Assembly: GCF_017874215.1 (NCBI RefSeq) | Contig: NZ_JAGGLB010000018.1 | Coordinates: forward strand, 62,001 to 126,000 | Source of the DNA: Paenibacillus eucommiae | Lineage (GTDB): Bacteria > Bacillota > Bacilli > Paenibacillales > NBRC-103111 | Reading direction: 5' to 3' | Length of the DNA: 64,000 bases | Shown: positions 25,799 to 34,328 of the stretch, piece by piece | How positions within the stretch are numbered: position 1 is the stretch's first letter | How the letters are laid out: the number at the start of each line of letters is the position of its first letter | Position numbers and translations under genes: made by a program | Notes under the pieces: model-generated | What the model saw: the letters and a program-made list of their open reading frames with translations, nothing else | The model's database searches: none | Told to the model about the DNA's origin: nothing

Positions 25799-25823
25799 TT
25801 GAAACGCTTACAATGAGATTATA
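25799..25823 (-). promoter_or_regulatory. Promoter -10 and cre-like site before the permease operon
   Basis: On the minus strand a perfect TATAAT lies at 25818-25823 with a weak -35. Immediately downstream, 25799-25812 reads TGTAAGCGTTTCAA, matching 13 of 14 positions of the Bacillus cre consensus TGWAARCGYTWNCW. A CcpA site just after the -10 would give catabolite repression. The regulator gene upstream ends at 25930, so the transporter can be transcribed separately. Confidence 0.55.
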
Positions 25824-25929
25824 CCGTTCTCCCCGCCATCTTAACATTAATAAAACCGCTTTATCTTTTCATATTTTTTGGATGTTTTTGATGATGTTCA
25901 TTTTTTTGAGGTGAGGTAGCACAAATTTG

Positions 25930-27480
25930 TTATTGATGCTGGTTCCGGTATTGCTGAGGACTTACACCTTTTTGCTTTTTAAATACACGTCCGAAGTAAT
26001 TGATGTTCTCATAGCCGACTTCCTCCGCGATCCGATAGCTTGGAAGCTCCGTTTCCAATAATAATTCGACTGCCTTCTCAATGCGGAGCTGATTCAAATA
26101 TTCTGTAAAACTTACGTTCATTTCTTTTTTAAACAGGAAGCTAAGATAGCTTTCGCTCATATTAATCAACCCGGCTGCCTGTCCCAGCGAAAGATCCTGC
26201 TTATAATGTGACTTCATATGCAAGAGCAATTGCATGATTTCCTCGCGGTATGTTTCGCGCATTGTTTGCTTGGCCCGCTCTATATGGTCTTGAAGAAAAC
26301 GTTCGAACCACTGCCTTGCTTCCTCAAGCTCCTCAAAACCTAGTACCTGCTTGTATAGCGGACTTCCCTCCCCGAAGCTGGAGGTTGGGATCAGATGAAG
26401 CAGCCTCAGACATGCCTGAATATAGTTTTCGACAGGCTTTCTTACTTCCCTCATACGTGCAAATATCGCGCGAATTGTCGTCTGCAATTCTTCCCCGTTC
26501 AAACGATCAAGCTCCGTCTTCAGACGGTTCTCCTCTTCCCTGGAAATGACGAATGCGGACGGATCAAGCGCGGCATGCTCTTCACAAGCAAAAACTTTCT
26601 CCTTGCCTTCAACAAAATATAACTGGAGAACATCTCTCGTCTGCAAGTAAACGCTTTGAATGTATGAGGCCTCTGAAAACCGGCGACTTATTCCAATGCT
26701 CACAGACGCATTCAAAAATCGTCTAGCTGCGCTGATTAAATCCTGAGCAATTAGCTTGGTTTGTTCAAGTAGAATAGCTTTATCGCGTTCCTCAGGAATG
26801 AGCAGGACCCACTCGTTGTCCAGGTATGGGATCACATATCCCTTAAGCCATTTATTCAGCTCCAGTTCAAGCAAGTTCCGCAGCGTCGTTTGATTGGGCT
26901 CCAGCTCCATGGATACATGGTTGCTGCGGTGAATGCGAAGCACCATACATCTATTCGCACTAGATAACGCCAAGCCGCTATTAGCCTCATCTTCCGATCC
27001 ACCAGGCGCCTCTATCACATGATGAAGCCACCTTGACCATGCTTTGCTCCTGTCCTCTACAGGCTGCTGACTAGTCATATGCCGTTCCATCTCCTGCTGG
27101 TCCACACGAATTTTCTCTGCCGTTTCCAGCAAAAGCTCGAGCAGCTCTTCTGGCTTCATGGATGCTTTCAGGATGTAATCGTCAACCCCCAATTTCATCG
27201 CCCTGCGCAAATACTCATAATCGTTATGACTGCTCAGCACAATGATTCTGACATGGGGGTAACGCGCTTTTACATGCTCGATCAGCTCCAGCCCGTTCAT
27301 ACGAGGCATGACAATATCCGTAAGCAAGATGTCCGGTTGTTCCTGCTCCATCATTTCCAGTGCCTTCTGCCCATCGGGGGCATCTCCTATAATAAATCCC
27401 TGACTCTCCCAGTCTATGATCGACTTGATACCCAGGCGAATCAGAAGCTCGTCATCTACCAGAAGTACTTTCAATTTCAT
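25930..27480 (-). CDS. Response regulator, YesN/AraC type
   Basis: 516 residues. The N-terminal receiver domain has the acidic pair Asp9-Asp10, phosphoacceptor Asp55 (LLTDIVMP) and Lys105. A long middle region follows (120-410), then a C-terminal AraC DNA-binding domain (LSLGQAAGLINMSESYLSFLFKKEM and IAEEVGYENINYFGRVFKKQ, closing GVSPQQYR). It overlaps the kinase gene by 29 bp. It should be phosphorylated by that kinase and activate the neighbouring permease operon, as YesN-type regulators commonly do. Confidence 0.92.
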   Translation of the reverse strand: MKLKVLLVDDELLIRLGIKSIIDWESQGFIIGDAPDGQKALEMMEQEQPDILLTDIVMPRMNGLELIEHVKARYPHVRIIVLSSHNDYEYLRRAMKLGVDDYILKASMKPEELLELLLETAEKIRVDQQEMERHMTSQQPVEDRSKAWSRWLHHVIEAPGGSEDEANSGLALSSANRCMVLRIHRSNHVSMELEPNQTTLRNLLELELNKWLKGYVIPYLDNEWVLLIPEERDKAILLEQTKLIAQDLISAARRFLNASVSIGISRRFSEASYIQSVYLQTRDVLQLYFVEGKEKVFACEEHAALDPSAFVISREEENRLKTELDRLNGEELQTTIRAIFARMREVRKPVENYIQACLRLLHLIPTSSFGEGSPLYKQVLGFEELEEARQWFERFLQDHIERAKQTMRETYREEIMQLLLHMKSHYKQDLSLGQAAGLINMSESYLSFLFKKEMNVSFTEYLNQLRIEKAVELLLETELPSYRIAEEVGYENINYFGRVFKKQKGVSPQQYRNQHQ

Positions 27481-29257
27481 CTGTTCGCTCCTCCAATTTC
27501 TTCAGTGGCAGCAGTACATCCACAATTGTTCCTTCGCTTGGCACACTCCTGATTTGGATGCCGAAGCTTTCCCCATACTGCAATCGAATCCGATCATGAA
27601 CATTCTTGATGCCGATCCGATGCGGCAGCTTGCCACTGGATCTTTGCTCCAGCCAATCATTGACCTGATCCAGCTTGTCCTTACTCATGCCAACTCCATT
27701 GTCATACACCGAAATAATAAACCGGCCCTCCTCCACCTTCGCTTCAATCCGAATTTCCCCCTGCCCTGCTATAGCCTCGATTCCGTGATAAATACTGTTC
27801 TCTATAATGGGCTGCAAAATAAATTTGATCACTTCGCAGTCAAGAAGCTCATCCGGTATGGAGTATTGAACCGACAGCTTTTCATTATACTTCAGCTTCA
27901 TTAAAGAAATATAATTCTCAATATAATGGATTTCCTCGCGAAGCCGAATCAGACTGCTGCCTCCGCGGCCTATGCTTGATTCGAGAATAATGCCCAGACT
28001 CGACAGCATGTCTCCTACCTCCCGATCTTGCTTGATATAGGCCATCCATTTAATATTATTCAACGTGTTCAGAATAAAATGCGGATTGATTTGCGCCTGA
28101 AGTGCCTGAAACCGCATATCTTCCTTTTGTTGAAACTCCTCTTTCAAGCGAATAAGCAGCTCCTTGATCTGCTTAATCATTTTATTGTACGTTCCGATCA
28201 ATGTAGCTATTTCTTTGGGACCAGCAATACTCAGCATACTGTCAAAATTCTTCGCTTCCGCTCCCTGCATCCGCTTATTCAGCAGCTTGAGCGGCCTGGA
28301 TATGCCGAATGAAATCGTAAGTGTAATAATCATAAAAATAAGGAAGATCAAAGCAACAATCCAAATATTCATTTCTCGTATATCAAAAATTTGCTTAAAC
28401 ACCGTGTCGTAAGGAATGATCTGCACAATTTTCCATGCCGTCTGTTCCACCGTATCATAATTGACGATCCACTTTGTCTCGTCTGTTGTAACAATAACCT
28501 GTCCTTCTGACCGCTCACCTACGCCTGTCATAAACGCTTCGCCAGTCACATTATTACCAATTCTGTCCTTATCCGGACTGGAAACTACGGTGCCCTCTTC
28601 ATCGATCAAGAACACTTGACCCTCCAGCGTGGACAAATATTTTCTGATGTCGGTTTCCGCCACACTATAGATCAGCAGTCCGAGATTTTGTTTGGTCTGA
28701 TGATCGGTAACCGTCTTGATCAGTGAAATAATAGGCGTTTTATCGATATATATAAAATCTGTATAATTGAATATCCATCTTAATTGATTCGGCTTGTCCA
28801 ACAAGTCTTTATACCACTGTGAACCAATGTAACTAGGAATTTGGCTGGACTCGATATACCTGGTGCTATACCAGTTCCCCTGATAGTCAGTCAAGGTTAC
28901 ATACGTATCCGAATAGAAAGAACTGAACATATTGTTCAGCACCTCATCCTTGAGCCTTAGCTTCTCGTAATCGCTATAATGGTTGGGATTTTTCAACAAG
29001 GTAACCACGTTCGGATTCTTGGATATTTCTACGGAGGACTTCAACATATCCTGCAGAATGATCTCCACGTTGAAATTAATCAAAGTTAACGCTTCTCGTG
29101 CGGACTCGCCGATCTTCTGTTCAATGACTTTCTCCAGTGGCTTATCGATTAAATTGAAGGTGATCAGAAAGGGGATAATTAGAAATAAGAGGATGGAAAA
29201 AAATATTTTATTCCCTATGGAATTAATTTGGGATAAGGCATATTTGATCAGTTGCAT
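27452..29257 (-). CDS. Sensor histidine kinase, YesM type
   Basis: 601 residues. One membrane helix near 18-35, an extracellular sensing region of about 250 residues (probably a Cache-like domain), a second helix near 292-315, a HAMP segment, then the His_kinase region with LQAQINPHFILNTLNNIKWM (phosphoacceptor His) and a HATPase domain with YDNGVGMSKDKL. It senses an extracellular ligand, presumably linked to the sugar carried by the adjacent ABC transporter. The start has AAGGAGAG. The promoter carries four phased repeats (next feature). Confidence 0.92.
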   Translation of the reverse strand: MQLIKYALSQINSIGNKIFFSILLFLIIPFLITFNLIDKPLEKVIEQKIGESAREALTLINFNVEIILQDMLKSSVEISKNPNVVTLLKNPNHYSDYEKLRLKDEVLNNMFSSFYSDTYVTLTDYQGNWYSTRYIESSQIPSYIGSQWYKDLLDKPNQLRWIFNYTDFIYIDKTPIISLIKTVTDHQTKQNLGLLIYSVAETDIRKYLSTLEGQVFLIDEEGTVVSSPDKDRIGNNVTGEAFMTGVGERSEGQVIVTTDETKWIVNYDTVEQTAWKIVQIIPYDTVFKQIFDIREMNIWIVALIFLIFMIITLTISFGISRPLKLLNKRMQGAEAKNFDSMLSIAGPKEIATLIGTYNKMIKQIKELLIRLKEEFQQKEDMRFQALQAQINPHFILNTLNNIKWMAYIKQDREVGDMLSSLGIILESSIGRGGSSLIRLREEIHYIENYISLMKLKYNEKLSVQYSIPDELLDCEVIKFILQPIIENSIYHGIEAIAGQGEIRIEAKVEEGRFIISVYDNGVGMSKDKLDQVNDWLEQRSSGKLPHRIGIKNVHDRIRLQYGESFGIQIRSVPSEGTIVDVLLPLKKLEERTDEIESTSGR

Positions 29258-29323
29258 AAGTCATTCTCTCCTTGGCACTCATTCTCCCTTGGCGAAGTTA
29301 ACCTCTCCCCATTTTTCCCGTTT

Positions 29324-29384
29324 ATTGTATCACAGTGATATTCAGACTGTCGATGGTCGTCGATGATTGTCGATAGTTGTCGAT
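29324..29384 (-). promoter_or_regulatory. Kinase-operon promoter with four 10-bp-phased repeats
   Basis: TACAAT (29324-29329) and TCGACA (29348-29353) are separated by 18 bp on the minus strand. Four copies of ATCGAC (plus strand GTCGAT at 29349, 29359, 29369 and 29379) stand exactly 10 bp apart, the last overlapping the -35 box. One-turn phasing fits cooperative binding of a regulator on one face of the helix. Confidence 0.6.
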
Positions 29385-29400
29385 TTTGTTGATTGCGCCT

Positions 29401-29523
29401 GAGGAAAGGAATGTGGGCTCCAGCCGCTGTTAAAGATTTGTTCCCTTGAATGAATGGATATGGAGGTTGGAACAAATCTTTAAATGCGGACGCTATCGCT
29501 CTTCCTCCCACATCCCTTCCCTC
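29401..29523 (+). repeat. Long-hairpin repeat, copy D
   Basis: 123 bp, inner 15-bp stem intact, outer arms shortened (GGAATGTGGG/CCCACATCCCTTCC). The 3' flank keeps CAATCGCACGAACACCAAGC to about 29550, then a separate hairpin AAGGACCT...AGGTCCTT (29553-29582) follows. There is no palindrome array and no 5' flank, so this copy is reduced. With the kinase promoter it fills the 29,258-29,603 spacer. Confidence 0.8.
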
Positions 29524-29603
29524 TCTCAGCTTCAATCGCACGAACACCAAGCTTAAAAGGACCTGGCCGCCTGGCAAGGTCCTTACGGATTGAATTACTT
29601 TTA

Positions 29604-30596
29604 TTACTCAACAAGCAATCGTTCAACTTCCTCTTCACTCAGCCTTGTTAGTCTGGCAACCATCGAAATCTCTAATCCTTCTTTCAACATATTTCGCGCG
29701 ACTTCAAACTTTCCTTCAAGCTTTCCTTTCAGCATACCTTCCCGTTCGCCATCCTTCCAGACTTTGGGATCTATCAGTGTGTCCCACATCTTATTGACCT
29801 CCTTACTTAACTCAGGATATGGATCGTAGTGAGCATATAAATGCTCTGTGATATAGGTTGCAGCTTTCATCATCTGCTCCATATCTCTGAACAGTAGCTC
29901 GTTCTCTTCATATAATTGATTTAGCATATGCAATGTCTTATGAATCGTATCTTTCAAGCGCTGGAACTGCTCTAAGATCTTCTGCTTCTTTACCTCTTCT
30001 GGCCGCTTGCTCCGCTGAATCCTTTTCAGCTCCGCTCTCACATTGAACACTTGCAGTGGAAGCAGCGCGTATAATCGTCGTGCCCGCAGCTCCTCTGCCG
30101 AATAAGTCCAATACTTCACAACGGGAACACAGTACTCCAGTTCCTGCCCATCATCAAATCTCAAATGCATGGAGAGTGTATCGGAAATCGTCTTGTTCTC
30201 TTCTAGAAAGATCACACGCTGCTGTGGATACTTAATGACAACTTTTCCGGTTTTCACAACCATCTCCATATTTCTGTCCCTTATCGCTTTCTCAAGCCCA
30301 TATTTGAACATCCGGATAATCATCGAGCTGTCCTTCAGGGTCTGAAATTCAATGTGATAACGAAACACGCCAGCACGGGTACGAAGGGTTATATACAAAT
30401 CGGCTTCCAGCCGTTCCAGATTGTCCAGCGTAAACCGGCTATCTTCATAGTGAATGTCGGTGACATCTAATTCATAAAAAGACTCACCAAACAGCCCATT
30501 GATTAGTTGAATTGTCACTTTGTTCGATAGCTTAAATAACTGCTGCAAGGTTTGGTCGAGCTTGATTTTCTCATGTCTGTGACCTGTCTCCTGCAT
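29604..30596 (-). CDS. Rpn family PD-(D/E)XK nuclease/transposase-like protein
   Basis: 330 residues. The core LEADLYITLRTRAGVFRYHIEFQT gives the D...ExQ form of the PD-(D/E)XK fold typical of Rpn/'PDDEXK nuclease family transposase' proteins. The tail EGLEISMVARLTRLSEEEVERLL is the helical motif commonly repeated at their C-terminus. Rpn proteins promote recombination in E. coli, and some act as phage-defence toxins. It is a single gene beside hairpin copy D. I see no antitoxin or short Rpn-S form other than a possible internal start. Such genes are often horizontally acquired. Confidence 0.75.
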   Translation of the reverse strand: MQETGHRHEKIKLDQTLQQLFKLSNKVTIQLINGLFGESFYELDVTDIHYEDSRFTLDNLERLEADLYITLRTRAGVFRYHIEFQTLKDSSMIIRMFKYGLEKAIRDRNMEMVVKTGKVVIKYPQQRVIFLEENKTISDTLSMHLRFDDGQELEYCVPVVKYWTYSAEELRARRLYALLPLQVFNVRAELKRIQRSKRPEEVKKQKILEQFQRLKDTIHKTLHMLNQLYEENELLFRDMEQMMKAATYITEHLYAHYDPYPELSKEVNKMWDTLIDPKVWKDGEREGMLKGKLEGKFEVARNMLKEGLEISMVARLTRLSEEEVERLLVE

Positions 30597-30659
30597 CTTT
30601 TGCTTAGTTATAATTCTCCCCCCATTATACCATAATTACCATACAACACACCGCAAACA

Positions 30660-30709
30660 CAAAAAACGCCGTCTTCATATTTCCTGGAAGGAAATATGAA
30701 AGCGGCGTG
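30660..30709 (-). terminator. Rho-independent terminator of the NHL-MATE operon
   Basis: A long stem (ACGCCG and TTCATATTTCC pairing with GGAAATATGAA and CGGCGT) with a short loop is followed by TTTTTT on the minus strand. Confidence 0.85.
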
Positions 30710-30801
30710 TGCTTCACGTCCGATGTATGTGTTCGTAATTTTCATAGTATCATAGGGACACTTGCCTGTCAGCTTTTATTTTAATTTTTCATTTAAACTG
30801 C

Positions 30802-32139
30802 TTATTCATGCGAAGCGTTTTTTAAACGCACGGAGATCCAGTCAGTTTTGTGAAATCTATACATGACCGTCAGTCCGAAAAAGACCAGGAACGTATAGAA
30901 GGAAATCCAGGCTCCCATGCTTCCGAATTCAAAAACGAAAATCATCAGGTATGCCAGCGGCACAAACAAGAACCAGCAGAGGACAAATGAAGCGCGCAGC
31001 AGGAATGTCGTATCCCCAATTCCCCGCAGTCCTCCCGCATAGAAATTCAACAATCCGTCAAATATTTGCAGGTAGGCTGATACCATGATTAAATGGGCTG
31101 CCAATTTATAAACCTCAGGATCATTTGTGAACATTCGGGCAATCGGTTCAGCGGCGAATAGCTCTATCGTACCTAGCAGGATTAAACATAGAGTCCCGAT
31201 TATCGCAGTGTCAACTCCCGCTCGTTTCGCCTGCATCGGATCGCCTTGCCCAACTCTTTGTCCGACAAGGATCGTCGCTGTCGCTCCGAAGGCAAATGCC
31301 GGCATAAAGCCAAACGACATCACATTGAGCGCAACCTCATTTGCAGCCAGTGCACTGGTTCCGAGGCGGGCAACGAATATGGTGAAAATAAGCATCGAAA
31401 CGCTCATCGAAAACTCCTGCATGCCCAGCTTTCCGCTCTCAACTAAAATAAGCTTGCCTTCATTACGATTAAACTTAACCTTTGAGCGAGTCTGGAACAC
31501 CTTGTTAAGCGAAAAAAAGTAAACATACAAAGCACCCAGCAAGGCGACAGCTTCACCAAGCAGAACAGCAGTCCCTGCACCAGTCAAGCCCATTTCTGGA
31601 AATCCTAAATTACCGAAGGTTAATGCATACGTAAAGAAAATCATAGTGACTCCGTTTGCCAGGGACAATACCATCGTAGTTCGGGTCCGGCTGACGCCGC
31701 GCAGAAACCCTTGAAAAACAAAGGTAACGGTTCCGCAAGCCATAGCATAGAAGCGGAGCTGCAAATAGAAACTGCCACCCTCCACTAACTCTGGAGAAAC
31801 CAACCGGATGATCCATTCCGCACCAAATGTGCCTAAACAGAGCAAAAATATGCCAAAGGCAGCACTCAAATAAAGAGCGATATAAGTACGCTCTATGCCT
31901 TTCTTCATATCATTGGCTCCAAAATTTTGGGCAATCAAGTAGTTCACTGTATGGCCAATGCCGGAAAAAATCGCAAAAGCATTATACATAATAATATTAG
32001 ACACGCCAACGATCGCAATCGTCAGCGCACCTAAATGACCGAGCATAATTAATCCAATTGTTGCTGTAACTGTCTGCGTTGAAAAAGCAATTAGCGATGG
32101 AAAAGCTAACTTGATAATCGGTTTCCAATGTTTAAACAT
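30802..32139 (-). CDS. MATE family efflux transporter
   Basis: 445 residues with twelve predicted helices in two homologous halves (MatE domains), as in NorM-like Na+/H+ drug antiporters. Half one begins KLAFPSLIAFSTQTVTATIGLIMLG, half two near EFSMSVSMLIFTIFVARLG. The start follows AAGAGGG, 22 bp after the NHL gene stop, so the two form an operon. The substrate is unknown. Confidence 0.9.
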   Translation of the reverse strand: MFKHWKPIIKLAFPSLIAFSTQTVTATIGLIMLGHLGALTIAIVGVSNIIMYNAFAIFSGIGHTVNYLIAQNFGANDMKKGIERTYIALYLSAAFGIFLLCLGTFGAEWIIRLVSPELVEGGSFYLQLRFYAMACGTVTFVFQGFLRGVSRTRTTMVLSLANGVTMIFFTYALTFGNLGFPEMGLTGAGTAVLLGEAVALLGALYVYFFSLNKVFQTRSKVKFNRNEGKLILVESGKLGMQEFSMSVSMLIFTIFVARLGTSALAANEVALNVMSFGFMPAFAFGATATILVGQRVGQGDPMQAKRAGVDTAIIGTLCLILLGTIELFAAEPIARMFTNDPEVYKLAAHLIMVSAYLQIFDGLLNFYAGGLRGIGDTTFLLRASFVLCWFLFVPLAYLMIFVFEFGSMGAWISFYTFLVFFGLTVMYRFHKTDWISVRLKNASHE

Positions 32140-32161
32140 GATGTTATTTTACCCTCTTTAC

Positions 32162-33088
32162 TTAATTGCGTACTAATTTAGTAATCCTTCCGTCCACAAT
32201 CCATTCTGCCACATAAACATCCCCTGCCGAATCGACACAAATCCCATGAGGAGAACTGAACTTATTCGTCTTGTAATACGATTTCGCCAAATTGGGCCAA
32301 CCCGTCTGCTTATAGGCTTGCTGATCTTCACCCAAATGAGTGATAAGCCGGTCGTTTTTGTCAAAAATGGTTATCCGGCTGTGCAAATCCGGAAAATAGA
32401 TCTCATCCTTGTAATAATAGAAGCTGCAGGGCATATCCATATCATCTGCGATGATCCTTACGAACTGGCCATCCAGTGTAAATACCTGTATCCGATAATT
32501 CCCTCTATCAGCCACATACAGCACGGGTTCATTGCCGCGTAGATCTACAGAAATACCATGTGGACAATTTAATTGCCCCGGTTCAGAGCCCTTTCCTCCC
32601 CATGAACGGATGTAAATCCCCTCCGCTGTGTATTGGTGAATCCAGCTCTGTCCGTATCCGTCTGCAATATAAATATCTCCATTGGGAGCAACAGCTACGT
32701 CTGTTGGCACATACTGACGATCAGCGTCATACATATCTCCATGATCAGGAGCTCCCAGGGTTAGCAGATGTTCGCCATCCAGGGTTGTTTTCACCATTAT
32801 CCCCTTAACTGTATCCGTCACATAAAGGAATTCACCGCCTGCCTCCTCGTGCAGATAGAAGCCGTGTGCGCCTCCCTCAAACTCCTCGCCCCATGATGCG
32901 AGATAGTTCCCTTCCTTGTCAAACTTAAATACAGATGGTTTCCCCGTGTGAAATATATACACATGATTCTCTTTATCGACTACAACGCCGTGCGTATATC
33001 CGAATTTCAAATGGTCCGGCAATTTAGCCCAACCAGTAGCGACCTCATAAGTATGCGTTCCGTTTCCAACTTGTGTGTTAGCTGACAT
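32162..33088 (-). CDS. NHL-repeat six-bladed beta-propeller protein
   Basis: About 308 residues with six NHL-type blades, for example THGVVVDKENHVYIFHT, PTDVAVAPNGDIYIADG, PHGISVDLRG..LYVADRGNYRIQVF and PHGICVDSAGDVYVAEW. The pattern also fits peptidyl-alpha-hydroxyglycine amidating lyase-like proteins. No signal peptide. ATG 33088 is 12 nt after AGGAG. The first in-frame ATG (33100) touches that site. It is co-transcribed with the MATE gene. Function is not evident. Confidence 0.8.
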   Translation of the reverse strand: MSANTQVGNGTHTYEVATGWAKLPDHLKFGYTHGVVVDKENHVYIFHTGKPSVFKFDKEGNYLASWGEEFEGGAHGFYLHEEAGGEFLYVTDTVKGIMVKTTLDGEHLLTLGAPDHGDMYDADRQYVPTDVAVAPNGDIYIADGYGQSWIHQYTAEGIYIRSWGGKGSEPGQLNCPHGISVDLRGNEPVLYVADRGNYRIQVFTLDGQFVRIIADDMDMPCSFYYYKDEIYFPDLHSRITIFDKNDRLITHLGEDQQAYKQTGWPNLAKSYYKTNKFSSPHGICVDSAGDVYVAEWIVDGRITKLVRN

Positions 33089-33215
33089 AAGTATATACAT
33101 CTCCTATTCTTAGCCGTCATGTATTTGCGCACAATTTGACAGCAAGTTAACGGGGTTAGCTTGAACCCTAGTTTCCATTCTATAAGATTGGTTGACGAAA
33201 TGAAAGAAAAAAAGA

Positions 33216-33281
33216 GCCTTGTGGCATCCTTTGATTTGCTTGTTCATACATCGGTGCATGGGTAGGAAATGGACTATGGTT
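33216..33281 (+). repeat. Truncated copy (5' end only) of the long-hairpin repeat
   Basis: The stretch GCCTTGTGGCATCCTTTGAT, then TTGCTTGTTC and TAGGAAATGGACTATGG aligns with the 5' flank and outer arm of copy E (42199-42272). Homology stops before the inner stem. It is a decayed seventh member in the 33,089-33,357 spacer. Confidence 0.6.
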
Positions 33282-33357
33282 CTGAACAAGTGAAGAAGAC
33301 CAAGCCGATGCCAGGTCCTCTGAAGAGATTTGTATATGGAATGAGCACGTTTGAACG

Positions 33358-34254
33358 TTATCGTCTAATAAGCTCAAGGCCGGTGCGATAATGACTAGGC
33401 GAGCAGCCAACATGACGAAGAAATAAACGGCTGAAAAAGGAAGGATCGTCATACCCGACCATGGTCGCGACAGCAATGACTTTCTCGTCTGTTTCCATAA
33501 GCAGATGCTTGGCCCGCTCGATGCGGATTTGATGAAGAACATCGATTACACTTCGCTCGAATTCCTGTCCCATAAGCCGGTTCAACTGCCGGATGCTGAC
33601 ATTAAAAAGCTCGGCAAGCAGCTCCAGCGTTATCTTTTTCTCATAATTTCTTTCCAGATACCCATAGATGCGCCTTGCCGTCATCTCCCGGTCTGCCTGG
33701 CGCGGAGAGGAAGACCTCTTCTGCGTTTGCGAAAGTGTATAATAGCGCGAGAGCAGAACTAGAAGCTCAATCATTTGCAGTCGGATGATCGTTGCAAAGC
33801 CGAGGCTGCGGTTGCTATTTTCCCGAATCATACTATCAAAGAGGAACAGCACGGAAGCAGCATCCTGTCCATGCAGATTAAGCCGGTGATTGAAACGAAT
33901 ATCGCTTTTCAAAAAAGGATGCACGTAAAAATAATCCATCGAGCCCGAAATTTCCAGCTCGCGAAGCAGCGAATTAGGAATAAAAGAAGGCATAAACAAG
34001 CAATTGATAATTTCCATCTGCTCGCCCTTCTCAACTAAGTAAGCATGTGTTTCTCCGGGGTTTATAATAAACACATCACTTGTCTGTATTTCATAGCCAG
34101 TACCTTCAAACACATGAATACCTTTGCCGCGCACCACGTAGACGAGTTCTACGAAATCGTGGCCGTGCTCTTCAATGTTCCCCTGTACGCTTCGATTCAC
34201 CCAAAATGGAAATTCTTCCTTCATATAGCTGCTGCTGCTTATTACGCTTTTCAC
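33358..34254 (-). CDS. AraC family regulator with cupin sensor
   Basis: 298 residues: N-terminal cupin (HGHDFVELVYVVRGKGIHVFEG, INPGETHAY) and C-terminal AraC DNA-binding domain (ITLELLAELFNVSIRQLNRLM and VIAVATMVGYDDPSFFSRLF). The architecture matches sugar-responsive regulators such as RhaS/MelR. It lies 74 bp downstream of the 34-42 kb operon on the same strand and is the obvious candidate to control it (inference). Confidence 0.88.
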   Translation of the reverse strand: MKSVISSSSYMKEEFPFWVNRSVQGNIEEHGHDFVELVYVVRGKGIHVFEGTGYEIQTSDVFIINPGETHAYLVEKGEQMEIINCLFMPSFIPNSLLRELEISGSMDYFYVHPFLKSDIRFNHRLNLHGQDAASVLFLFDSMIRENSNRSLGFATIIRLQMIELLVLLSRYYTLSQTQKRSSSPRQADREMTARRIYGYLERNYEKKITLELLAELFNVSIRQLNRLMGQEFERSVIDVLHQIRIERAKHLLMETDEKVIAVATMVGYDDPSFFSRLFLRHVGCSPSHYRTGLELIRR

Positions 34255-34328
34255 ACCGATATTCCACCTTTCGCAAATATACTCAGAAAAGATCTGTCGT
34301 TATTTTGCCCCTCTTAGCCAGAAGGTGG

